Below are positions 24,371 to 31,758 of a stretch of 38,207 nucleotides of DNA, one piece after another. Within the stretch, counting starts at the first letter, position 1; every line of letters starts with the position of its first letter. Source of the stretch: Bacillota bacterium (GTDB lineage: Bacteria; Bacillota; Clostridia; Oscillospirales; Ethanoligenentaceae); assembly GCA_023391835.1 (NCBI GenBank), contig JAEWAE010000061.1, positions 1-38,207 on the forward strand. Direction: 5' to 3'. The translations under genes were made by a program, and so were the position numbers. The notes beneath the pieces were generated by a model. It had not been told where the DNA came from. It made no database searches and saw only the letters and a program-made list of their open reading frames with translations.

Positions 24371-25324
24371 ATGGGCAATAAAAAGAAAAAATCCGGCAAA
24401 AACGGCCGTGCATCGGCCGCACCAGAAGATACCTCGCGGGAGCAGGCGAACGAAGCCGCCCGGGACGACGAATCGGAAGAAAGCGGCGAAACGGGCGCCG
24501 GCCAAGGTGAGTCGGCCGACGGCCGGGAGGGGATGGACGAGCGCACCCGGCAGATCATCGAGACCGGGTCGATCACTATGTCCAACGGCCGGCACCTGAT
24601 CCACTGCCTGACAGTCATCGGGCAGGTGGAGGGGCATTTCATCCTGCCGCCCCAGAATAAGACCACCAAATACGAGCATGTCATCCCGCAGATTGTCGCG
24701 GTGGAAGAAGACCCCGCCATCGAGGGGCTGCTCATCGTGCTCAATACGGTGGGCGGCGACGTGGAGGCGGGCCTTGCCATCGCGGAGCTTATCGCGGGCA
24801 TGCACAAGCCCACGGTCTCGCTGGTGCTGGGCGGCGGTCATTCCATCGGCGTACCGCTGGCGGTGTGCGCACGGCGCTCCTTTATCGCCAACACCGCCAC
24901 CATGACCATCCATCCGGTGCGGATGAACGGCGTCGTGGTGGGCGTGCCCCAGACGCTGAGTTATTTTGACCGCATGCAGGACCGCATCGTCAATTTCGTG
25001 TCGGAAAATTCCCATGTTTCCGCCGCCCGCTTCAAGCAGCTGATGATGAATACCGGCGAGCTGGTCATGGACGTAGGCACCGTGCTCGAGGGCCGGGATG
25101 CAGTCAAGGAGGGCCTTATCGACGCGGTGGGCGGACTTGCGGATGCCATCGCCTGTCTCAACCGCATGATTGAGGAAGGGGCACCGCCCGAGGAAGAAAA
25201 ACCGGCCCGCCGCCGGAGCCGACGCAAGACGGAAGAGCCCGCGCCCGCCGACAAAGGGCGGGGCCGCCCGGCGGCTGCCAGGCGCGCTCCCCGCGGGCAG
25301 GAGCCGGAGGCCGCCCGGCCCTGA
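24371..25324 (+). CDS. tepA: ClpP-like translocation-enhancing protease TepA
   Basis: A 317-residue ClpP-fold serine protease related to B. subtilis TepA (YmfB), which has been linked to protein export and degradation of spore proteins. The core (about residues 70-265) shows IEGLLIVLNTVGGDVEAGLAIAELI and the catalytic serine context LGGGHSIGVPLAV. Both ends are low-complexity and charged: an acidic, Lys-rich N-terminus and a very basic Ala/Arg/Pro tail after about 275, longer than in Bacillus. The start at 24371 has GGAGGT about eight bases upstream. It is followed by ylzJ and spoIIIE, the same order as in Bacillus, which supports the assignment strongly. Confidence 0.9.
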   Translation: MGNKKKKSGKNGRASAAPEDTSREQANEAARDDESEESGETGAGQGESADGREGMDERTRQIIETGSITMSNGRHLIHCLTVIGQVEGHFILPPQNKTTKYEHVIPQIVAVEEDPAIEGLLIVLNTVGGDVEAGLAIAELIAGMHKPTVSLVLGGGHSIGVPLAVCARRSFIANTATMTIHPVRMNGVVVGVPQTLSYFDRMQDRIVNFVSENSHVSAARFKQLMMNTGELVMDVGTVLEGRDAVKEGLIDAVGGLADAIACLNRMIEEGAPPEEEKPARRRSRRKTEEPAPADKGRGRPAAARRAPRGQEPEAARP

Positions 25325-25351
25325 CGCCCGGGCAAGAGAGGGGAAAAGCTT

Positions 25352-25567
25352 ATGCTGCTGTATACGGTGATGCCTTACGACGCGATTTTTCCGCCGCAGC
25401 CGGAGGGAGAGCCCGAGGAGCGGCCCATCCCCGGTGGGTATCTGGAGCTGACGCACACATCGGCGGGCTACACGGTTTCGCGCATCGATTCCACCGACCC
25501 GCGCATGTATCTGGGCCGTTTTGCGCCGGGGGACCGAATCCCGCCGGGGACGGTTGACACGATATGA
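25352..25567 (+). CDS. ylzJ: YlzJ-like protein
   Basis: A 71-residue protein of the YlzJ-like family, of unknown function, with the typical opening MLLYTVMPYDAIFPP and a C-terminal RIDSTDPRMYLGRFAPGD. In Bacillus it also lies between tepA and spoIIIE. It starts 27 bases after tepA with a purine-rich SD (GAGAGGGG), so the two are co-transcribed. A promoter for the next gene begins inside its last codons. Confidence 0.8.
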   Translation: MLLYTVMPYDAIFPPQPEGEPEERPIPGGYLELTHTSAGYTVSRIDSTDPRMYLGRFAPGDRIPPGTVDTI

Positions 25568-25582
25568 CAGGAAATATACAAT
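25554..25582 (+). promoter_or_regulatory. Promoter upstream of spoIIIE, ahead of a terminator
   Basis: TTGACA (25554-25559, inside the end of ylzJ), 17 bases, TACAAT (25577-25582). Transcription would begin near 25589 and meet the hairpin-T6 element about 20 bases later. Confidence 0.6.
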
Positions 25583-25607
25583 ATAAGTGATATACTGAAA
25601 ATATGCG

Positions 25608-25636
25608 GGCGGCCCGGCAGCCGGGCCGCCTTTTTT
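25608..25636 (+). terminator. Strong terminator abutting the spoIIIE ribosome-binding site
   Basis: GGCGGCCCGGC (25608-25618) and GCCGGGCCGCC (25620-25630) are perfect complements, then six T. The spoIIIE SD starts at about 25638, so all spoIIIE mRNA with a leader must read through it. It is either the tepA-ylzJ terminator with leakage or an attenuator. Confidence 0.85.
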
Positions 25637-25654
25637 CGGAAGGTGATGGGAACA

Positions 25655-28063
25655 GTGGCGCGAGTGAAGGCAAAAAGGAAAAAGACGGTGCCGCGCACCC
25701 GACGTAAAACGGCCGCCGCCACGCAGGAAGAACTGCGGGCGCGCCGGCAGCGATACGCGCTGCTGCTGAGCGCGGCGGCGGTGCTGCTGGGGGCGGTGGC
25801 ACTGATACCCGGCGCCCATGTGTGGCGGGCGGCCCACGGGTTTCTGTTCGGCATGTTCGGCCCGTGTGCGCTGCTGTGGCCGCCGTTTCTGCTTTACATA
25901 GCGGTGATTGCCGCATTTGACCGGCCGGTCTTTTCCATTGCGGGCAAGCTGGCGGAGCTGACCGGCATGGTGGTGCTCATCTGCAGCGCCATCCAGATTT
26001 TTTCCGCCGGCGCGACTGCGGATGTCGGCCGGCTTTACCGTGCGGGGCAGCAGTGGCGCTCCGGCGGCGTGGCCGGCGGCGTGGGGTCGGTGTTCACGGG
26101 GCTTTTCGGGCGCACGGGCGCCGCGGTAACGGTGATCCTGCTCATCGTGCTGCTGCTTTTGCTGATGACGGGCGTGACGCTGCGGCGCATTGTGACGGCC
26201 GCCGTTCAGGCGGCTCGTGCCGCAAAAGAAAAGCGGCAGGCCGTGATAAAATCTGCGGCGGTCTATGTGGGCGCCCGCCAGGGCACGAAGCGGCACGGTG
26301 CCATCGACATTCCCCTGGGGCCGGAAAACGCCAAACCCGCGCAGCCCCGCCATGTGCCGGAAATTTTCCACCTGCCTGAGCGGCCGGAAAAACAGCCGGA
26401 TTCGGGGTTGGACGAGCTGGTGCAGAAAATCACCCGCCTGAAGGAAGGCCCCGGCGACGCGCCGGCAGCCGGGGCGGAAAAATCAGTCTCTCAGCCCGCC
26501 GCACCCGCCGGCCCGGCGGCGGAGCCATCACGGCAGGCTGCGGCCGCCGCGGCTCCCGCGCCCGCTGCAACGGAAGAAAAGGCGCCCCCAACCCCCAAGC
26601 CCTATGTGCTTCCGCCTGTGACGCTGCTCACCGGCGCCCAGCCCGCCAAAAACGAGGACGTGGCCGGGGAACTCAAAACCAACGCCGAGCGGTTGGTGGA
26701 CACATTGCGCAGCTTCGGCGTGGAAACCCGCATCACCGATATTTCCCGCGGACCCGCCGTGACCCGTTACGAGCTGCAGCCTTCCGCCGGAGTAAAAATC
26801 AGCCGTATCACGTCGCTGGCGGATGACATCGCCCTCAATCTGGCCGCCGGCGGCGTGCGCATCGAGGCACCGATTCCCAATAAGGCGGCAGTGGGCATCG
26901 AGGTGCCCAACAAGGTCGTCAGTGTGGTACATATCCGCGAAATCATTGACTCGGATGAATTCCGCAATGCCCAGAGCCGGCTCACGGTGGCACTGGGGCG
27001 GGATATCGCAGGCAAGGTCGCCCTGGCGGATATCGCCAAGACCCCCCATCTGCTCATCGCCGGCGCCACCGGCTCGGGCAAATCGGTCTGCATCAATTCT
27101 TTCCTCATAAGCCTGCTGTACCGCTCGGCCCCGGAAAAGGTGAAGCTGCTGCTCATCGACCCGAAGGTGGTGGAGCTGAGCGTGTATAACGGCATCCCCC
27201 ACCTGCTGGTGCCGGTGGTTACCGACCCGCGCAAGGCCGCGGGAGCCCTTGGCTGGGCTGTCACCGAGATGAATAACCGGTATCAGCTTTTTGCCGAGCA
27301 GAATGTGCGGGATATCCGCGGCTACAACGCCCAGGCGGCCCGCTCGGGGCAGTTCGACCCTATCCCTCAGATTGTCATCGTCATCGACGAGCTGGCCGAT
27401 CTCATCCAGACGGCCCCTGGCGAAGTGGAAGAAGCCATCCAGCGCCTGGCGCAGAAGGCCCGGGCGGCGGGCATGCATCTGGTCATCGCCACCCAGCGCC
27501 CGAGCGTGGATGTCATCACCGGTGTCATCAAGGCAAATATTCCTTCGCGCATCGCGTTCGCAGTCTCTTCTCAGGTGGATTCCCGCACCATTCTTGACAG
27601 CGCCGGGGCGGAAAAGCTCCTCGGGCGCGGCGACATGCTCTTTTTGCCGCTGGGGGCCTCCAAGCCCCGGCGCGTGCAGGGGTGCTTCGTGTCGGACGAC
27701 GAGGTGGAGTCGGTCATCGACCATATCAAGAAAGGCGTCGAGGCGGAATACGACGAGGACGTGATGGATGAGATCGAAAAGCAGTCCGCCAAGGAAAAAG
27801 GCAAGGACAAAGAGGCCGATGCCGGCGGGGACGACGCAGACGAAATGCTGCCGCGTGCCATCGAGTGCGTGGTGGAGGCCGGGCAGGCTTCAACCTCACT
27901 GCTGCAGCGGCGCCTCAAACTCGGCTATGCCCGGGCGGCCCGCATCATCGACGAAATGGAAAGCCGCGGCATCGTCGGCCCCTTCGAGGGCAGCAAGCCC
28001 CGGCAGGTGCTTATCAGCCGCGAACAGTGGATCGAGATGAGCATGAATTCGGACGGGCAGTAG
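25655..28063 (+). CDS. spoIIIE: DNA translocase FtsK/SpoIIIE
   Basis: An 802-residue membrane-anchored DNA pump that moves chromosome through a closing septum, in sporulation into the forespore. It has a basic N-terminus, four membrane helices (about residues 35-175), an Ala/Pro-rich linker to about 320, then the RecA-like motor with Walker A GATGSGKSV (K476) and Walker B IVIVIDELADL (D578). The C-terminal gamma winged helix (AIECVVEAGQASTSLLQRRLKLGYARAARIIDEME) reads DNA polarity signals. Start: the SD AAGGTGAT (25640-25647) is seven bases before GTG 25655; GTG 25643 and ATG 25646 overlap the SD. Gene order after tepA-ylzJ favours the SpoIIIE name, but a vegetative FtsK role is equally possible. 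Confidence 0.93.
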   Translation: MARVKAKRKKTVPRTRRKTAAATQEELRARRQRYALLLSAAAVLLGAVALIPGAHVWRAAHGFLFGMFGPCALLWPPFLLYIAVIAAFDRPVFSIAGKLAELTGMVVLICSAIQIFSAGATADVGRLYRAGQQWRSGGVAGGVGSVFTGLFGRTGAAVTVILLIVLLLLLMTGVTLRRIVTAAVQAARAAKEKRQAVIKSAAVYVGARQGTKRHGAIDIPLGPENAKPAQPRHVPEIFHLPERPEKQPDSGLDELVQKITRLKEGPGDAPAAGAEKSVSQPAAPAGPAAEPSRQAAAAAAPAPAATEEKAPPTPKPYVLPPVTLLTGAQPAKNEDVAGELKTNAERLVDTLRSFGVETRITDISRGPAVTRYELQPSAGVKISRITSLADDIALNLAAGGVRIEAPIPNKAAVGIEVPNKVVSVVHIREIIDSDEFRNAQSRLTVALGRDIAGKVALADIAKTPHLLIAGATGSGKSVCINSFLISLLYRSAPEKVKLLLIDPKVVELSVYNGIPHLLVPVVTDPRKAAGALGWAVTEMNNRYQLFAEQNVRDIRGYNAQAARSGQFDPIPQIVIVIDELADLIQTAPGEVEEAIQRLAQKARAAGMHLVIATQRPSVDVITGVIKANIPSRIAFAVSSQVDSRTILDSAGAEKLLGRGDMLFLPLGASKPRRVQGCFVSDDEVESVIDHIKKGVEAEYDEDVMDEIEKQSAKEKGKDKEADAGGDDADEMLPRAIECVVEAGQASTSLLQRRLKLGYARAARIIDEMESRGIVGPFEGSKPRQVLISREQWIEMSMNSDGQ

Positions 28064-28113
28064 CCCTTTATACCTTTTGACGTTTGAAATCCCGGTAAAT
28101 TCGCACCGGACTA

Positions 28114-28142
28114 TTGATTTTTCCCGCCGCGGCGGATAAGAT
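28114..28142 (+). promoter_or_regulatory. Candidate promoter of RpiR-cmk-rpsA gene run
   Basis: TTGATT (28114-28119), 17 bases, TAAGAT (28137-28142) in the 243-base gap before the regulator. The following leader of about 160 bases includes an AT-rich patch near 28180-28200 and then GC-rich sequence. Confidence 0.4.
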
Positions 28143-28306
28143 ATACAGAGGGAGCCTGTGGTCGGCTTCTCAAAAATCAGTTTGCATAATTAAAAATCTA
28201 ATCCTGCATGGCGGGCACAGGCTCCGCATCGGAGCCCACAAATGGAAAGGTTCACCGCCCGGCCGAGGGCCGCCGCCGGTGTAACCGGAAAGGGACAGAT
28301 TTCAAC

Positions 28307-29176
28307 ATGAACCGCGACTTGCTCAATCAGATCCAGACGGCTTTTCCCACCTTTTCCAAGGGCCAGAAATACATTGCCAAATATATCACCGAGCATTATG
28401 ACAAGGCCGCTTTTATGACGGCGTCGAAGCTGGGCAGCATCGTGGGCGTCAGCGAATCGACGGTGGTGCGCTTTGCCTCCGAGCTTGGGTACGAAGGGTA
28501 TCCTCAGCTGCAGAAAGCGCTGCAGGAAATGATCCGCAATAAGCTCACCTCGGTGCAGCGGATGGAGGTCAGCTCCGACATACTCGGCGGCGGCGACGTG
28601 CTCGAAAAGGTCTGCAATTCCGACATTGATAAAATCCGCAAGACTCTGGCGGAAATTTCGCGCCCCGATTTCGATGGGGCGGTGGACGCCATCGTCAACG
28701 CCCGCAAGGTCTATGTGCTGGGCGTGCGCAGCGCCGCCGCGCTGGCGAGCTTTGTCGGTTTCTATTTTCACTTGATACTCGAAAACGTGCAGTTGGTGCA
28801 CACCGTCAGCGACAGCGAAATGTTCGAGCAGATCATGCGCGTCGGGCCGCAGGATGCCGTCATCGGCATCAGCTTCCCGCGGTATTCCAACCGCACGGTC
28901 AAATCCATGCAGTTCTGCTCCGACCGGGGCGCCACGACCATTTCCATCACCGACAGCAACCTTTCGCCGCTGTTCCAGTATTCCCGCTATAACCTGCTGG
29001 CCAAGAGCGACATGGCTTCGTTCGTGGACTCGCTGGTGGCGCCGCTGAGCCTTATCAACGCCCTGATCGTGTCGGTCGGCATGAAGCGGCAGAGCGACGT
29101 GGTGCAGACCTTCGCCGAGCTGGAGCATATCTGGGATGAATACGGCGTGTACGCCAAGACGGAAGATAACCAGTGA
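28307..29176 (+). CDS. MurR/RpiR-family transcriptional regulator
   Basis: A 289-residue regulator with an N-terminal HTH_6 domain (residues 1-77: FPTFSKGQKYIAKYITEHYDKAAFMTASKLGSIVGVSESTVVRFASELGYEGYPQLQKALQ) and a SIS sugar-phosphate-binding domain (about 125-255, AITFS-like AVIGISFPRYSNRTVKSMQFCSDRGATTISITDS). Family members respond to phosphosugars or N-acetylmuramate phosphate. The start at 28307 begins the conserved helix; AAAGGG lies about 12 bases upstream. Its stop overlaps the next start by four bases (GTGA), so it is the first gene of the run that leads into cmk and rpsA. What sugar it senses is not visible. Confidence 0.9.
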   Translation: MNRDLLNQIQTAFPTFSKGQKYIAKYITEHYDKAAFMTASKLGSIVGVSESTVVRFASELGYEGYPQLQKALQEMIRNKLTSVQRMEVSSDILGGGDVLEKVCNSDIDKIRKTLAEISRPDFDGAVDAIVNARKVYVLGVRSAAALASFVGFYFHLILENVQLVHTVSDSEMFEQIMRVGPQDAVIGISFPRYSNRTVKSMQFCSDRGATTISITDSNLSPLFQYSRYNLLAKSDMASFVDSLVAPLSLINALIVSVGMKRQSDVVQTFAELEHIWDEYGVYAKTEDNQ

Positions 29177-30402
29177 GAGTCCTTGTCATAGGGGCCGGCG
29201 CGGCGGGCATGACGGCTGCCGGTTTTGCCGCCGGGCGCGGAGCGGATGTGACGATGGTGGAGCGCAACGCCCGCCCGGGCCGCAAGCTGATGATCACCGG
29301 CAAGGGCCGCTGCAATGTCACCAACCACTGCACGCTGGCCCAGTATCTGGAAAACATACCCGGCAACCCCAAATTTCTTTACAGCGCCGTGTCGGCTTTC
29401 GGGCCGGAAGCGACCATGGCCTTTTTTGAGAAACAGGGCGTGCCGCTGAAGGTGGAACGGGGCCGCCGGGTCTTCCCGGTGAGCGACCACGCGGCGGATA
29501 TCGTCGACGCGTTGGCGCGTTTCTGCCGGCAGGCGGGCTGCCGCACGGTGGAGGGCCGCGCCACGGCTCTGCTGACGCGGGAAGGCCGCGCCGCGGGCGT
29601 GGAACTGGAGGACGGCCGCCATCTTGCGGCCGACGCGGTGATCCTTTGCACGGGCGGGGTGTCTTACCCAGCCACCGGTTCCACCGGCGACGGCTATGCG
29701 CTGGCGCGGCAGGCGGGGCACACCATCGTACCGCCGTCGCCGTCGCTGGTGCCGGTGGTGACTGTCGAGCACTGGCCCGCCGAGGCACAGGGACTGTCGC
29801 TGCGCAACGTCACTCTCACCGTCACCGACGGGGAAAAGCCAAGGCCTGTGTTTGAGGAGCTGGGCGAGATGCTGCTGACCCATTTCGGTGTGTCGGGGCC
29901 GCTGGTGCTGTCGGCCAGCGCCCACATGCGCGGCATGCGGCCGGGGCGTTACCGGCTGCATATCGACTTAAAGCCCGGCCTGAGCGCCGAGCAGCTCGAC
30001 CGGCGGCTGCAGCGGGATTTTCTCAAATACGCGGGGCGGGATCTCATCAATTCCCTCCACGACCTGCTGCCGTCGAGTCTCGTACCGGTGGCGGTGGAGC
30101 TTTCCGGCCTCGACCCCCATTGCCGGGTCAGCCAGCTGACGCGCGAGATGCGCGGGACGCTCGCCGCGCGGCTGAAGGATATGCCTCTGACGGCCGCGGG
30201 TTTCCGCCCGGTGGAGGAAGCCATCGTCACCTCGGGCGGCGTGAGTGTGCGGGAAGTGGACCCCAAGACGATGGAATCCCGCAAGCTGCCGGGGCTCTAT
30301 ATCGCAGGCGAACTGCTGGATGTGGACGGCTTCACGGGCGGCTACAACCTGCAGATCGCCTTTTCCACCGGTTACGCCGCGGGCCATGCGGTGCCGGTCT
30401 GA
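29173..30402 (+). CDS. BaiN/HI0933-type FAD-dependent oxidoreductase
   Basis: A 409-residue flavoprotein of the HI0933/YtfP/BaiN family. The FAD-binding Rossmann motif VLVIGAGAAGMTAAG opens the protein, followed by the family signature PGRKLMITGKGRCNVTN, then ILCTGGVSYPATGSTGDGYALARQAGH and a C-terminal VTSGGVSVREVDPKTMESRKLPGLYIAGELLDVDGFTGGYNLQIAFSTGYAAG. One distant member is reported in bile acid dehydroxylation, but the family is broad and the role here is unknown. Start is GTG 29173 overlapping the RpiR stop by four bases, indicating translational coupling. In Clostridia this gene commonly sits before cmk, as here. Confidence 0.9.
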   Translation: MRVLVIGAGAAGMTAAGFAAGRGADVTMVERNARPGRKLMITGKGRCNVTNHCTLAQYLENIPGNPKFLYSAVSAFGPEATMAFFEKQGVPLKVERGRRVFPVSDHAADIVDALARFCRQAGCRTVEGRATALLTREGRAAGVELEDGRHLAADAVILCTGGVSYPATGSTGDGYALARQAGHTIVPPSPSLVPVVTVEHWPAEAQGLSLRNVTLTVTDGEKPRPVFEELGEMLLTHFGVSGPLVLSASAHMRGMRPGRYRLHIDLKPGLSAEQLDRRLQRDFLKYAGRDLINSLHDLLPSSLVPVAVELSGLDPHCRVSQLTREMRGTLAARLKDMPLTAAGFRPVEEAIVTSGGVSVREVDPKTMESRKLPGLYIAGELLDVDGFTGGYNLQIAFSTGYAAGHAVPV

Positions 30403-30456
30403 ATCCCGGCGATAAAAATCCGGGGCGGCGAACCCCTTTGGAAAGGAATGTTCCCA

Positions 30457-31131
30457 ATGATGAATATCGCCATCGACGGCCCCTCAGGTGCGGGCAAAAG
30501 CACGCTTTCCCGCATGCTGGCGAAAAAGTTGGGGTATCTGTATATCGACACCGGCGCGCTTTACCGTGCGGTGGGCCTTTATGCGGTGCGCAAGGGTGTC
30601 GCGGGCAAGGATACCGCTTACGCCCGGGCCGTGGAAACGCTGCTGCCGGAAATCCGGCTCGATCTGCGCCACACCCAGGCGGGGCAGCGGGTGCTGCTCA
30701 ACGGGGAGGATGTGAGCGAGGCCGTGAGGGAGCCGGAAATTTCGCGGGCCGCCTCGCGGGTCTCCGCCATCCCGGCGGTGCGGGCCTTTTTGCTGGAACA
30801 GCAGCGGGAGCTGGCCAGGCGCCACGATGTGGTGATGGATGGGCGCGATATCGGCACGGTGGTGCTGCCCGACGCCCAGCTTAAAATTTTCCTCACCGCG
30901 TCGCCGGAAGATCGGGCCCGCCGCCGCACCGCGGAAATGCGGCAGAAGGGCATGCCGGCGGATTACAACCAGGTGCTGACGGATATGATCGCGCGCGACC
31001 GGCGGGACCGCGAGCGCGCGATCGCCCCGCTGCGCCCGGCGCCGGACGCCGTGAGCCTGGATACCACGGGGCTGGAAATCGACGAGTCTTTTGCAAGGCT
31101 CTGCCGTATCGCCGGGAGCGTGATCAAATGA
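30457..31131 (+). CDS. cmk: Cytidylate kinase
   Basis: A 224-residue kinase phosphorylating CMP and dCMP. The P-loop IDGPSGAGKST, the substrate-binding YIDTGALYRAVGLYA, DGRDIGTVVLPDAQLKIFLTASPEDRARRR and the C-terminal DTTGLEIDE are all family marks. Length is normal. Three ATGs cluster at the start; the SD AAAGGA ends at 30447, so ATG 30457 (nine bases) or 30460 is preferred over ATG 30448, which would touch the SD. Its stop overlaps plsC by four bases. cmk, plsC, ispH and rpsA form a well-known Firmicute gene order. Confidence 0.95.
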   Translation: MMNIAIDGPSGAGKSTLSRMLAKKLGYLYIDTGALYRAVGLYAVRKGVAGKDTAYARAVETLLPEIRLDLRHTQAGQRVLLNGEDVSEAVREPEISRAASRVSAIPAVRAFLLEQQRELARRHDVVMDGRDIGTVVLPDAQLKIFLTASPEDRARRRTAEMRQKGMPADYNQVLTDMIARDRRDRERAIAPLRPAPDAVSLDTTGLEIDESFARLCRIAGSVIK

Positions 31132-31730
31132 GCTTTTTCAGTAAAGCGCGCAAGCTGTCGCCTTTTTTGCGCTGGCTGCTGCGCATCCGCTTTGAAGGGT
31201 GGGAAAACCTGCCGGATACGGGGCCGGTGATCCTGTGCAGCAACCACCGTTCCAATCTCGACCCGGTGTTGCTGAGCGTGGTGCTCCGACGGGATCTGTT
31301 TTTTATGGCCAAGGCGTCGCTTTTCAAAGTGCCGCTGCTGAACATACTGATCCGTGCGCTGGGGGCCTTCCCGGTGGAACGGGGCGTGGGCGATTTGCGG
31401 GCCGTGGAACGGGCCATGGAAATCGTCCGGTCGGGCGAAGTGCTGGCGATGTTCCCCGAGGGGCACCGCCTGCGGGAAGCCGGGCAGCCCCAGCGGTTCC
31501 GCTCCGGCGCGGCGCTGATTGCGGCGCACACGGGGGCGCCGGTGGTGCCGGCGGCTATCCTCTGCGAGGGCCGCATGCGGTTTTTCAAAAAGAAATACAT
31601 CCGCATCGGCCGGCCCATTCAGCCCTCCGAGCTGGGCCTGACCGTTACATCGCGGGAAAATCTGCAAAAGGCCAGCGGTCTCATCCGCGAAGCGGTGTGC
31701 GCGCTGATGGCGCAGCCCGCCGTGCGGTGA
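31128..31730 (+). CDS. plsC: 1-acyl-sn-glycerol-3-phosphate acyltransferase
   Basis: A 200-residue membrane-associated acyltransferase making phosphatidic acid from lysophosphatidic acid. The HX4D catalytic motif is NHRSNLDP (H40, D45), followed by FFMAKASLFKVPLLNILIRALGAFPVERG, the substrate motif FPEGHRLREAG and the VVPAAI block. It is short, as usual for Firmicute PlsC, with hydrophobic stretches for membrane contact. ATG 31128 overlaps the cmk stop (ATGA), implying coupling. The ispH-rpsA fusion follows after 28 bases. Confidence 0.93.
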   Translation: MSFFSKARKLSPFLRWLLRIRFEGWENLPDTGPVILCSNHRSNLDPVLLSVVLRRDLFFMAKASLFKVPLLNILIRALGAFPVERGVGDLRAVERAMEIVRSGEVLAMFPEGHRLREAGQPQRFRSGAALIAAHTGAPVVPAAILCEGRMRFFKKKYIRIGRPIQPSELGLTVTSRENLQKASGLIREAVCALMAQPAVR

Positions 31731-31758
31731 CGGCGGCAACGGATAGGAGGTGCGTCGG

